36,675 bases of DNA. Origin: Candidatus Cloacimonadota bacterium. Lineage in GTDB: Bacteria > Cloacimonadota > Cloacimonadia > Cloacimonadales > TCS61. The position numbers and the translations under genes are program-made. Numbering within the stretch: the first letter of the stretch is position 1; each line of letters opens with the position of its first letter. The notes under the pieces were generated by a model. It ran no database searches. It worked only from the letters and a program-made list of their open reading frames with translations, and was not told where the DNA came from. Shown in pieces: positions 19,431 through 27,003 of this stretch. The stretch is taken from positions 1 to 36,675 of the forward strand of contig JAIPGP010000032.1 in the NCBI GenBank assembly GCA_021735645.1, read 5' to 3'.

Positions 19431-19715
19431 CTGGCCTCCCTCCGGAATTATAATAATTTCTGTAACTAAGTCATATGTGCACCGCTGGGTATTTTCAAGT
19501 CCATCCTACGCACAAGGCTACTGCACGGTCTACAAGGGGCGCAGATGACGACCACTATCAACCGATTCCAGCTCGATTTAATTTCTCAGATTGAAATTTT
19601 GAATAAATTAGCTGATTGCTCGTAGTTCTCGCCCCTCGAAGATCGTGCTGTTGCTTTGTGCGAAAGATGAACTTCTCTCTACCATTAGCGGTGCAAGTTC
19701 TACTTAACTGGTCAA
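19431..19715 (-). repeat. Foldback element copy B (long form)
   Basis: 285 bp, non-coding, inverted relative to copy A at 9765-9976. It is itself an extended imperfect palindrome. 19467-19486 pairs with 19687-19706 (TAAGT and TGCACCGCT in common, 15 of 20). 19502-19530 pairs with 19641-19669 (23 of 29, some differences being G-T wobbles). GGGGCG at 19536-19541 pairs with CGCCCC at 19630-19635. The central AATTTC/GAAATT makes a small terminal loop. The 29-bp inner pair is exactly the part missing from both arms of copy A. Confidence 0.88.
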
Positions 19716-19787
19716 CTATCATTAAAGCTTCTGCTATGAAAACAAAAAAACAGGGGGATGCCAGATTCCTTCTCTAATTTACTCTCA

Positions 19788-19889
19788 GCCCTATACTTCC
19801 GTCTGGTAAGCATCAATCATCCTGAAAATCACTATATCGGTTACACAGATAACCTGAAAGAAAGAATAAAAAAGCCGCAACCTTTGTAA
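19788..19889 (+). pseudogene. GIY-YIG endonuclease-domain remnant
   Basis: The frame reads ALYFRLVSINHPENHYIGYT, then DNLKERIKK and a stop. This resembles the N-terminal part of small GIY-YIG (UvrC-type, URI family) proteins, where a YVYxL strand is followed by YYIGxTxNLxxRLxxH. The GIY half of the motif is degraded, there is no start codon or ribosome binding site, and the frame ends after 33 codons, whereas a family member has 80-100. It lies directly after a GGGGGATGCCAG motif next to foldback copy B, so it may be debris from the same mobile or recombining locus. Confidence 0.5.
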
Positions 19890-20026
19890 GATACTTAATA
19901 TCAGGTTCAGAAGGAGAATTTGCTCCCACAAACTTTTAAATCAATTATGATCCGAATATTAGAACTTGACCTTCAAATTATAGCAGCTTAGTTTTGCCTG
20001 TAAAAGATTATTGAGAGGTTAATGCA

Positions 20027-20641
20027 ATGAATATAGCTAAGTTGAAAGAAGCTGAGCAGAAATTTTTTGAAACCTATCCCGGAGGGATGGAAAACCCTGA
20101 ACTGGTAAAGATCATAAAGAAACATAATTTAAAGCCAAGAATGGATTTTTGTCAGACCAGTTTTGCTTTGAACCAGTTTTCCAATCCATTACAAATTGTT
20201 GATAACATGGTGAAAGCAGTAAGCCGCTCCACCATGGTCTCACTATTTGAAAAACCGAAATTCAGGGATTTTGTGAATTCTTTCGATGTCCCTCAAACCC
20301 TGATGTTATCAGAAAGTTTAAGAGCAATGCTGCATGGTGATCAAAGAACAGGATTCGACCAGATGGTTGAATTACTGGCTGTGCAAAAATTAGCGAAATG
20401 GACTCTTATCACGGTTATTCCGGCCTATTTTAACCCGGATTACGAAGTGTTTATCAAACCAACCACTGTGAAAAATATATTGGAGTATATGGAAATTAAT
20501 GACATTCAATATAAACCAGCTCCCACCTACGATTTTTATGATAAATACCGGGCTTATATCAATGAGATGAAAAAGTATGTGCACAAATCTCTTCGTAATA
20601 GTAATGCTCAATTCTCAGGTTTTCTGATGATGACTGTTTGA
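20027..20641 (+). CDS. Conserved-looking protein of unknown function
   Basis: 204 aa; ATG preceded by AGAGG. There is no signal peptide or membrane helix, so it is probably cytoplasmic. It is largely helical in character, with charged amphipathic stretches such as KLKEAEQKFFETYPGG and EYMEINDIQYKPAPTYDFYD. I do not recognise a family, and I see no metal- or nucleotide-binding motif. The composition and codon use look like those of neighbouring genes, so I consider it real. It is followed after 92 bp by a sorting-domain protein gene on the same strand with its own ribosome binding site. Confidence 0.65.
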   Translation: MNIAKLKEAEQKFFETYPGGMENPELVKIIKKHNLKPRMDFCQTSFALNQFSNPLQIVDNMVKAVSRSTMVSLFEKPKFRDFVNSFDVPQTLMLSESLRAMLHGDQRTGFDQMVELLAVQKLAKWTLITVIPAYFNPDYEVFIKPTTVKNILEYMEINDIQYKPAPTYDFYDKYRAYINEMKKYVHKSLRNSNAQFSGFLMMTV

Positions 20642-20733
20642 AGCTGTTATAATTATTGAAATGAATTAAGTATTTTATATTGACTAAATCACCAACATCT
20701 ACAAAATAATACAAACTAAATAGGAGAATATCA

Positions 20734-21642
20734 ATGGACAAAGTATTTTCAAGGTTTATTTTATTAATGGTAGTTTTGTTTTGCACTATTTTTACTCTTA
20801 ATGCTCAGATGACGGTTTACAACAACTTTGGTGAGGAACATGATGGCTGGGATTATAATTACCAGTTGGGCTGGACAGTTGCAGGATACAATGTACCTGC
20901 GCAGTTTGGCATCGAGCAGGCAATGAGCTTCACAGCAACTGAGGAAGGATTTCTCAGCGATATCTGGCTGGGAATGTTCAGTGTTCCTGATAATGTTAGT
21001 CCTGATACGGTATATGTAAAATTAGCCTTAAATCCTGAAGGCTTGCCTCCTGATCCTGCTGACGTAATAGAAGAATGGACAATTACCGGTTTCCCGGGCT
21101 GGACTCAATGGGATCCACCTGTGCATCTTGAAGGTAATGGAACTACGATTATCTTAGAGGGAGAGTCATACTGGTTATGGTTGGTGGCAAGTGACTATTC
21201 AAATACTGGTTGGTGTATGAATATTGACCCGAATTTGCTCTGCCCTCACACAATACGCCGGGAAAATGAAGATTGGCTGGGTATAAGTGATGAGACAGCA
21301 AGTTCTTTTAGAGTTGATCTGGAACCATTAGAGGGTATTGATGGTGATAATGAGGTGCTTTCCGGTATCAGCTTAGAAGGTAACTACCCCAATCCCTTCA
21401 ATCCCTCCACAACTATCAAATTTAAGGCAGGGTATATTCCAGCAAAAATTAGTATGGCAGTATTCAATGTCAAAGGACAGAAAGTAAGACAGCTCATTAA
21501 TAATGAATTGCTTGGTGGGGAACACTCTGTAACATGGGATGGCAAAAATGACTCCGGTAAATCTGTAACTTCCGGTGTATATCTCTTTCAATTAAAAACT
21601 GACTCAGAAATTATCACTCATAAAGCTCTGCTCTTAGAGTAA
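20734..21642 (+). CDS. Small secreted protein with C-terminal sorting domain
   Basis: 302 aa; ATG preceded by AGGAG. Signal peptide about 1-24 (ending NAQ). The middle domain (about 27-205; EEHDGWDYNYQLGWTVAGYN, later SYWLWLVASDYSNTGWC) looks like a jelly-roll/choice-of-anchor type domain found in exported proteins and has no catalytic motif. The end is the shared module: YPNPFNPSTTIKF, FNVKGQKVRQL, WDGKNDSGKSV, GVYLFQLKT and final ALLLE. NVKGQKV and LLLE are slight variants of the NIKGQKV and LLLK seen elsewhere. It converges with the ferredoxin gene 13 bp away. Confidence 0.82.
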   Translation: MDKVFSRFILLMVVLFCTIFTLNAQMTVYNNFGEEHDGWDYNYQLGWTVAGYNVPAQFGIEQAMSFTATEEGFLSDIWLGMFSVPDNVSPDTVYVKLALNPEGLPPDPADVIEEWTITGFPGWTQWDPPVHLEGNGTTIILEGESYWLWLVASDYSNTGWCMNIDPNLLCPHTIRRENEDWLGISDETASSFRVDLEPLEGIDGDNEVLSGISLEGNYPNPFNPSTTIKFKAGYIPAKISMAVFNVKGQKVRQLINNELLGGEHSVTWDGKNDSGKSVTSGVYLFQLKTDSEIITHKALLLE

Positions 21643-21655
21643 AGAGTATTTTCGC

Positions 21656-21832
21656 TCAGACCTTTTTAAAGGCACGGCATAACTTTGTGCAGATACCGCA
21701 ATCAGTGCACTTCTCAGTGTTAATACTGGGGAGTGCCTGGAAATATTTTTGAGTAATAGCTCCGGCAGGGCAGCGTCTGATAATAGGGCAGACGTGGTCC
21801 TGAGGGCAATAATCTTCGTTAACTTTGATCAT
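21656..21832 (-). CDS. Small 4Fe-4S ferredoxin-type protein
   Basis: 58 aa from the ATG at 21832, which has TAAGGA upstream; a longer frame to 21901 has no support. Residues 42-52 carry a canonical CxxCxxCxxxC (CTDCGICTKLC), and an N-terminal half-motif has Cys9, Cys15 and Cys21 followed by Pro (CPQDHVCPIIRRCP). It can bind at least one and perhaps two 4Fe-4S clusters, as in small ferredoxins whose first motif reads CPQ..xCP...CP. It is an electron carrier whose partner is not visible. The start overlaps the end of the upstream DUF6132 gene by 14 bases, so the two are translationally coupled, and this pairing recurs in anaerobes. Confidence 0.88.
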   Translation of the reverse strand: MIKVNEDYCPQDHVCPIIRRCPAGAITQKYFQALPSINTEKCTDCGICTKLCRAFKKV

Positions 21833-22019
21833 TATCAATTTCCTTAGCTTTTTTCTTTTTAATAATATCCGGCAGCAGCAATCCAATAAATGCTGCTCCA
21901 AAGATAATAGTGATATAGGGATTTGATGTGATGGGGCAGGAGCCGCTTACGCAGCCTACAAAGCGGTAATAAAGCCAGCCCAAAATACCACCTGCAATTA
22001 CTGATAATATTCTTATCAT
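21819..22019 (-). CDS. DUF6132-family small membrane protein
   Basis: 66 aa from the ATG at 22019, which has GGAGG 8 bases upstream; a TTG seven codons earlier is less likely. Two hydrophobic segments (about 3-20 and 36-53) flank YYRFVGCVSGSCPITSNPYI, the signature of the DUF6132 family. The conserved Cys pair (GC...GSCP) suggests a redox or metal-linked role. The basic tail (IIKKKKAKE) should be cytoplasmic. Coupled to the ferredoxin gene, it may be its membrane anchor or partner, which is inference from the overlap. Confidence 0.85.
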   Translation of the reverse strand: MIRILSVIAGGILGWLYYRFVGCVSGSCPITSNPYITIIFGAAFIGLLLPDIIKKKKAKEIDNDQS

Positions 22020-22090
22020 ATTAATAACCTCCAATTTCAATCTCTAACTCTCTACAAAGTTCGTGAGATCTTGAAAGTATAATCTGATTC

Positions 22091-22294
22091 TCATTGATAG
22101 CAAATTTCTCCTTGAATAAATGACATTCCCGTTCGATCTATCGATGTCTTTATATACTCTCCTGGCATACCCCCGAAATTTATTGTCAATATGGAATCTC
22201 TAATTAAATCTGAAAGACCATTCTCATTAACCACCAACTTAGAGCCTGGGCAATAAAAAGGAGATCGTTCTGGGAATGGATGTTTTATAGGCAT
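22091..22294 (-). other. Short open frame of uncertain status
   Basis: 67 codons with reasonably protein-like composition (MPIKHPFPERSPFYCPG, later DRTGMSFIQGEICYQ), but no ribosome binding site before the ATG, no recognisable family and no partner gene. It begins 6 bp from the left end of the foldback-like element at 22301. It may be a gene fragment cut by that element. I would not annotate it as a gene without homologues. Confidence 0.25.
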
Positions 22295-22300
22295 ATTTCT

Positions 22301-22563
22301 CAGTTAAGTCAGGAGTTCTGAACTGTACTCGGGGTAGGACTTCTGGACGACTAATATATTACTATAGTGGCACTAAGCCATATTTAGTCTGTCTATGTCG
22401 CTCAGAAGTCTTGCTCTGGGTACAGCTCAAAACTCCTGGACTCAGCTTCATTTTATACTTAGAATTCTAATTTTTGTACAAGCTCTTTAGTTTGTGGTTA
22501 ATGAGATTGGTATTTAACTACATTGAGAGATGCCATCGCAGTAATAACTTCAGGTGGATGCAA
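22301..22563. repeat. Third foldback-like element
   Basis: A long imperfect inverted repeat. 22308-22345 pairs with 22403-22441, sharing AGGAGTT, CTGTAC and GACTTCTG between one arm and the reverse complement of the other. GACTAA matches extend the pairing inward, leaving a loop of about 35 bases. The left edge (CAGTTAAGT) and right edge (TTC.GG.GGATGC at about 22547-22560) resemble the two ends of copies A and B, although the arms differ in sequence. I therefore place it tentatively in the same class. It has no coding capacity. Confidence 0.6.
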
Positions 22564-22623
22564 AATTAAAATGGTGGTTGACATTAAAATGAGAGAATAG
22601 TTTTTAAATTAAAAGGAGTTATT

Positions 22624-22995
22624 ATGAAATTAGGAACTTTTTCGGTAAGTTTAAATGTGAAGGACATTAACGAATCAAAGTCTTTTTATGAGAAACTCGG
22701 GTTTAAGGAAATGGGGGGTGATATATCTCAAAACTGGCTGATCATGAAAAATGACAGTTGCGTGATCGGGCTTTTTCAGGGTATGTTCGAGAAGAATATC
22801 CTTACGTTTAATCCCGGCTGGGATGAGAATGCAGAAAAGCTTGATTCATTCACTGATGTGAGGGAACTTCAAAAGAAATTGAAAGCTGAAGGGATAGATA
22901 TACACTCAGAAGCAGATGAAGCTAAAGCAGGACCTGCGAGCATCATTATTATTGACCCTGATGGGAATCCTATCCTATTGGACCAGCATGTCTGA
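22624..22995 (+). CDS. VOC-superfamily (glyoxalase/dioxygenase-fold) protein
   Basis: 123 aa; ATG preceded by AAAGGAG. A single VOC unit with the typical start (FSVSLNVKDINESKSFYEKL, then GFKEMGG), a mid-protein strand (CVIGLFQGMF) and the closing IIIIDPDGNPILLDQH, where Asp-Pro-Asp-Gly-Asn-Pro is the usual last turn. Members bind a metal at the interface of two such units and act as glyoxalases, dioxygenases or antibiotic-binding proteins. The substrate here is unknown. Its last 8 bases overlap the likely start of the S41 peptidase gene, so the two are probably co-translated. Confidence 0.88.
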   Translation: MKLGTFSVSLNVKDINESKSFYEKLGFKEMGGDISQNWLIMKNDSCVIGLFQGMFEKNILTFNPGWDENAEKLDSFTDVRELQKKLKAEGIDIHSEADEAKAGPASIIIIDPDGNPILLDQHV

Positions 22996-24379
22996 TAATA
23001 AGAAAGCCAAGGATAGCCCTCTTTCAGCAGCTAAATTTCCCAAAGCTGATTTAGTTTCTGATTTCGATTTCCTGATTAAAACTCTGGAAGAAGTTCATCC
23101 TGATCTGTATGCCTCTGCTGATATTATCGAGATGAAGCAGAAATATGAGCAGGTGCGTAATTCACTATATGATGAAATGACTCTGCTGGAGTTTTACCGG
23201 GTTATAGGAAAAATTGTTCCCCAGTTCAAGGATGGTCATACTTATATCCAATATGGTTGTCTTTTGGCTCAGCAAAGCGAGCTTTATTTTCCTTTGGTGC
23301 TGGCTTTTTCCGGAAATGATGTGATCATCTCTTCTGATGTGACAAATACTTTTAAAATAAATGACACTATTATATCTTTAAATGAGGTTCCCATCCCTAA
23401 AATTATCTCGAAGATCAGGGAATATATTTCAGCTGAAAAGGAAATATTTCTCTTTGAGCAATTGATCTCTAATTTCAGTTTTCTTCTCTCAATCATCACT
23501 GACCATAAATCGCCATATAAAGTGAAAGTGAAGAGGAAAGGCAAGTTGCTGGAAAGGGAGATCAAGGGTATTGCTATTTCTGAAATTATGGCAATCAGGC
23601 AGACTTTTCTTTTTAATATGGCTGCCAAAGTGAAATCTCTTGAGATCAAAGATGATTATGGGTTGTTGACAGTAGGCACATTTGGCTATCACGGCAAAGA
23701 AGGTGAAGAATTCATTAAATTCATTGATACAGTTTTTGCTGAATTAAAGAGTAAAGGCATCCAAAAGCTTATAATTGATGTCAGGAATAATGGAGGCGGT
23801 AATTCCGAGATGGCGAAACATATCGCCTGCTATTTAACTGATAAACCGGTATATAGCTTTCGGAAAATACTCTGGAAAAGCAGTCAACAGATGAAAGACT
23901 TTGTAAGGGATGATGTGGAAAATAATACTCATGGCTGGTATGAAAAAGATGAGTATGATAAACTCCTGAGCGTAAAATCAGGTGAATGCTATAATTGGGA
24001 TTGCGAAGAGAAAGAGAATCCTGTGAAGCCTGAATTGACTTATAAGGGCAAAGTGTATGTGCTTTCCAATAACATGACTTTTTCTACTACAACAGATTTT
24101 CTGGCAATGGTCAGGGATTTTGAGCTGGGAACAATTATCGGCACTGAATCCGGTGGCTTACCAAATTGCTTTGGAGATAGCTATGGCTTTAATCTTCCTC
24201 ACACAAATTTAATTATTTCGGTTTCTCATAAGTTCTTTATCAGACCGTCTGGCAATGAGAAAGATAATGATATTTCTCCAGATATTATTATCAGTCAAAC
24301 GGATGAAGACAGGAAGAATAATATTGATACCGTACTGGAGTATGCTAAAGCATTAGATATTATAGTTAATAGTAATTAA
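22988..24379 (+). CDS. S41-family (C-terminal processing/tricorn-like) peptidase
   Basis: 463 aa from the ATG at 22988, which overlaps the VOC stop; GGA lies 8 bases upstream. An alternative ATG at 22916, inside the VOC gene in another frame, adds 24 residues with a basic start and the hydrophobic run ASLLLTLMGILSYW, resembling a signal peptide. The fold shows S41 hallmarks: FPKADLVSDFDFLIKTLEEV followed by HPDLY, IIDVRNNGGGN, NNMTFSTTTDF with the expected nucleophilic Ser, and GTIIGTESGG. No PDZ domain is evident. Such peptidases usually act outside the cytoplasm, so the start choice matters for location. A terminator-like hairpin follows. Confidence 0.85.
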   Translation: MSDNKKAKDSPLSAAKFPKADLVSDFDFLIKTLEEVHPDLYASADIIEMKQKYEQVRNSLYDEMTLLEFYRVIGKIVPQFKDGHTYIQYGCLLAQQSELYFPLVLAFSGNDVIISSDVTNTFKINDTIISLNEVPIPKIISKIREYISAEKEIFLFEQLISNFSFLLSIITDHKSPYKVKVKRKGKLLEREIKGIAISEIMAIRQTFLFNMAAKVKSLEIKDDYGLLTVGTFGYHGKEGEEFIKFIDTVFAELKSKGIQKLIIDVRNNGGGNSEMAKHIACYLTDKPVYSFRKILWKSSQQMKDFVRDDVENNTHGWYEKDEYDKLLSVKSGECYNWDCEEKENPVKPELTYKGKVYVLSNNMTFSTTTDFLAMVRDFELGTIIGTESGGLPNCFGDSYGFNLPHTNLIISVSHKFFIRPSGNEKDNDISPDIIISQTDEDRKNNIDTVLEYAKALDIIVNSN

Positions 24380-24380
24380 T

Positions 24381-24409
24381 AAAAAAAAGCCCCGCCAGAA
24401 AACGGGGCT
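24381..24409 (-). terminator. Rho-independent terminator
   Basis: AGCCCCG (24388-24394) and CGGGGCT (24403-24409) form a perfect 7-bp GC-rich stem with an 8-base loop. On the minus strand the hairpin is followed by eight T residues (24381-24388), an ideal terminator for the DOMON operon. On the plus strand only GTATTATTC follows, so termination of the S41 gene would be weaker. Confidence 0.92.
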
Positions 24410-24426
24410 GTATTATTCACATAATC

Positions 24427-26994
24427 CTAAAATTGAACGTCTTCGTCTTCTGCTTCCTGGTGCATGGAATTGAAATCATCAGCTCCATTTGAGCCATAAG
24501 CGAATATGACTTTATATTCATGCCCGGGGATTATCACTCTATCATAAATATCACCCGAATCCAAAGGGATAGTGAACCTCATTTCAGATGAGCTACCTCC
24601 TTCATGTCCAAATACTCTTCTCACGTTGTTCTCACCACCTAATCCTAAATCGGCTGAATGCAGGGTTTCTGATACGCCAAAATCATCACGAACATAGGTG
24701 ATACCATTATTAACATATCCAATGATGAAGTTAGCATCCTGCATCTCTTCAGAAGGATCAAATCCCACTGCCAGCCAGCCTGTGGTTGGTGCTTCCAGCA
24801 TACATCTCAACGAGTCACCCACAATCTTCCATCTAAAGGTGAAATCACTCTTATAAACCACATTGAAGCCCAGAGTGTCATCATCCAGACTGATATCGCC
24901 ACCTGTGGTAACGCCATTATCACCACCACCGGTTGTATTATCAACCGTAAATGAAGAGAATCCGGCATTGGCATGCATGGAAGAAAAGCTGTCATCATTT
25001 CCATAAGCCAGGATCACGGGATAGTTCTCGTCCCAGCTAAGAGGCTTATCATAAGGATCTCCACTATTAAGTGGCATGGAGAAATAAATATAGGTTTCTC
25101 CACCCGATTCTAATCCTCCGGTATGATATATATCCTCTGTTCCACCATTTACTATATCAGAAGAGTGAACTGAAGTAGTATTACCCCAGTCATCTCGTAA
25201 ATAACCTATACTATCATTTTCCACATAACCAATGATGAAATTTGCGCCCTGCATCACATTATCCTGATCAAAGCCAATTCCAACCCAGCCAGTTGTGGGA
25301 GCTGATACTAATACATGGATAGTATCAGGATCTACCAGCCAGTAATAGCTGATATCGCCTTCTTTCAAAGATAGATACAAAGTGGTATCAGGAAAAGCAG
25401 TGGTATTTCCTGTGCCGCCTCCGCCGCCACCAGTGGTATTATCTACAGTGAAGCTGGAAAATTCCGCTCCAGTGTGCATGGCAGAAAAATCATCATCAAG
25501 ACCATAGGCAAGAATTATAGGGTAGCTCTCATCCCAGACAAGCGGCTTATCATAAGCATCACCACTATCAAGCGGCATAGAGAAATAAATATAGGTTTCT
25601 CCTCCGGATTCCAGTCCTCCGGTATGATAGATATCCTCGGTGCCACCATTAACTACATCTGATGAATGAACTGAAGTAGTATTTCCCCAATCATCCCGTA
25701 AATAACCTATACTATCATTTTCCACATAGCCAATAATGAAATTTGCGCCCTGCATTACATTATCCTGATCAAAGCCTATACCTACCCAGCCGGTTGTGGG
25801 AGCTGATACTAATACATGGATTGTGTCAGGATCTACCAGCCAGTAATAGCTGATATCTCCTTCTTTCAAAGATAGATACAAAGTGGTATCAGGAAAAGCA
25901 GTAGTATTTCCTGTGCCACCACCACTTCCACCACCAGTGGTATTATCCACTGTGAAGGAAGAAAAATCTGCTCCGGTATGCATAGAAATAAAGGTGTCTT
26001 CTGATCCATAGGCAAGAATTATTGGATAAGTTTCATCCCAGACCAGTGGTTTATCATAGCTGTCACCACTATCAAGCGGGATAGAAAAATAGATTATTGA
26101 TTCCCCGCCTGCTTCTATGCCACCCAGATTATAGAGGTCTGACGTGCCGCCCATACTCTCGTCAGAGACATGAGTTGTGGGATCAGTTCCCCAGTCATCT
26201 CGAAAATAGCCAATGGTATCACTTTCCACATAACCAATAATGAAATTTGCGCCCTGCATCACATTTACCTGATCAAAACCAATGCCTACCCAGCCGGTTG
26301 TGGGTGCTGTAACTACACAGTGCAGCGTATCTGTATCAACCAGCCAGTAGAATTTCATACCTATGGTTTCTAAATGAAGATATTGAGTAGTATCCGGCAT
26401 TACAGAAGTGTGACCATCTCCGCCATTTCCTCCCCCAGTGACTGAAATTGTAATACTTGTATAGCCAGTGGCTGAATGCATGGAATCAAAACTATCACTA
26501 TTTCCGCGAGCCAGGATAATCGGATAAGTCTGATCCAGTTCCAGAATATGATCATATTGATCACCGGAGTTCAAAGGAATAGAAAATTCCAGTTCGGTTA
26601 TTCCCCCACTTTCTGATGCTGAGATCATAGTGATATTATCTTCTCCACCCAGACTGATATCAGAAACATGAGTGGTATTGGAGATACCCCAGTCATCCCG
26701 CATGAAACCTGCTCCACCATTGACATAAGCCATGATAAAGTCCCCGTTTTTCATTTGAGAACTTGGATTGATTCCCACGCTTACCCAGCCGGAGGTATTG
26801 CCACTCAGAATGCAATGCAGATCAGTATCTTCTACTTTATATTTAAAGGTTACACCAGCTGCACTGACCTCCGTAAAGCCCAGACTGTCTATTATAATCT
26901 CTTCAGGTCCCATTATCTCATCACTTAGCCTGTTGCAGCCAAAATAAAATGTCATTAACAGTAATGATGCTAATATCAATAATTTGTATCTCAC
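24427..26994 (-). CDS. Lipoprotein with five DOMON domains (putative multi-heme b protein)
   Basis: 855 aa, GTG start 5 bases after AGGAGG. The N-terminus is a lipoprotein-like signal with Cys20 (FYFGC). Five DOMON domains follow at roughly 35-190, 200-365, 370-530, 535-700 and 710-855, separated by Gly/Thr-rich linkers (TTGGGGGGTG). Each has the core GW(V/L)(S/G/A)(V/I)G, then an invariant Met (Met81 in domain 1, within NVMQGANFIIGYV in the middle ones), then RDD(W/F)G, and near its end an invariant Met-His (His173 in domain 1, His845 in domain 5). DOMON domains bind heme b or sugars; in cytochrome members Met and His are the axial ligands. Domains 3 and 4 are nearly identical. It is the last gene of a DUF4405/periplasmic/barrel operon. 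A multi-heme electron carrier is inferred; sugar binding remains possible. Confidence 0.85.
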   Translation of the reverse strand: MRYKLLILASLLLMTFYFGCNRLSDEIMGPEEIIIDSLGFTEVSAAGVTFKYKVEDTDLHCILSGNTSGWVSVGINPSSQMKNGDFIMAYVNGGAGFMRDDWGISNTTHVSDISLGGEDNITMISASESGGITELEFSIPLNSGDQYDHILELDQTYPIILARGNSDSFDSMHSATGYTSITISVTGGGNGGDGHTSVMPDTTQYLHLETIGMKFYWLVDTDTLHCVVTAPTTGWVGIGFDQVNVMQGANFIIGYVESDTIGYFRDDWGTDPTTHVSDESMGGTSDLYNLGGIEAGGESIIYFSIPLDSGDSYDKPLVWDETYPIILAYGSEDTFISMHTGADFSSFTVDNTTGGGSGGGTGNTTAFPDTTLYLSLKEGDISYYWLVDPDTIHVLVSAPTTGWVGIGFDQDNVMQGANFIIGYVENDSIGYLRDDWGNTTSVHSSDVVNGGTEDIYHTGGLESGGETYIYFSMPLDSGDAYDKPLVWDESYPIILAYGLDDDFSAMHTGAEFSSFTVDNTTGGGGGGTGNTTAFPDTTLYLSLKEGDISYYWLVDPDTIHVLVSAPTTGWVGIGFDQDNVMQGANFIIGYVENDSIGYLRDDWGNTTSVHSSDIVNGGTEDIYHTGGLESGGETYIYFSMPLNSGDPYDKPLSWDENYPVILAYGNDDSFSSMHANAGFSSFTVDNTTGGGDNGVTTGGDISLDDDTLGFNVVYKSDFTFRWKIVGDSLRCMLEAPTTGWLAVGFDPSEEMQDANFIIGYVNNGITYVRDDFGVSETLHSADLGLGGENNVRRVFGHEGGSSSEMRFTIPLDSGDIYDRVIIPGHEYKVIFAYGSNGADDFNSMHQEAEDEDVQF
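25030..25926. repeat. Recent 501-bp in-frame tandem duplication
   Basis: Stretches in 25030-25425 recur 501 bp (167 codons) later in 25531-25926. The best part (about 25230-25425) differs at only about one base in fifteen by eye, and the left part is more diverged. This duplicates one whole DOMON domain plus linker inside the lipoprotein gene and explains why domains 3 and 4 look almost the same. Such a repeat could be misassembled or vary in copy number between strains. Confidence 0.85.
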
Positions 26995-27003
26995 ATCTTC
27001 CTC

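Noticed and set aside
9765-19715. A composite transposon bounded by inverted repeats
   Set aside because: The repeats carry no transposase, no target-site duplication is apparent at the outer edges, and the enclosed genes look like ordinary chromosomal genes. I keep only the inverted foldback pair as an observation.
24388-24409. Fully bidirectional terminator between the convergent S41 and DOMON genes
   Set aside because: Only the minus-strand side has a T-run; the plus-strand side lacks one, so I call it for the DOMON operon only.
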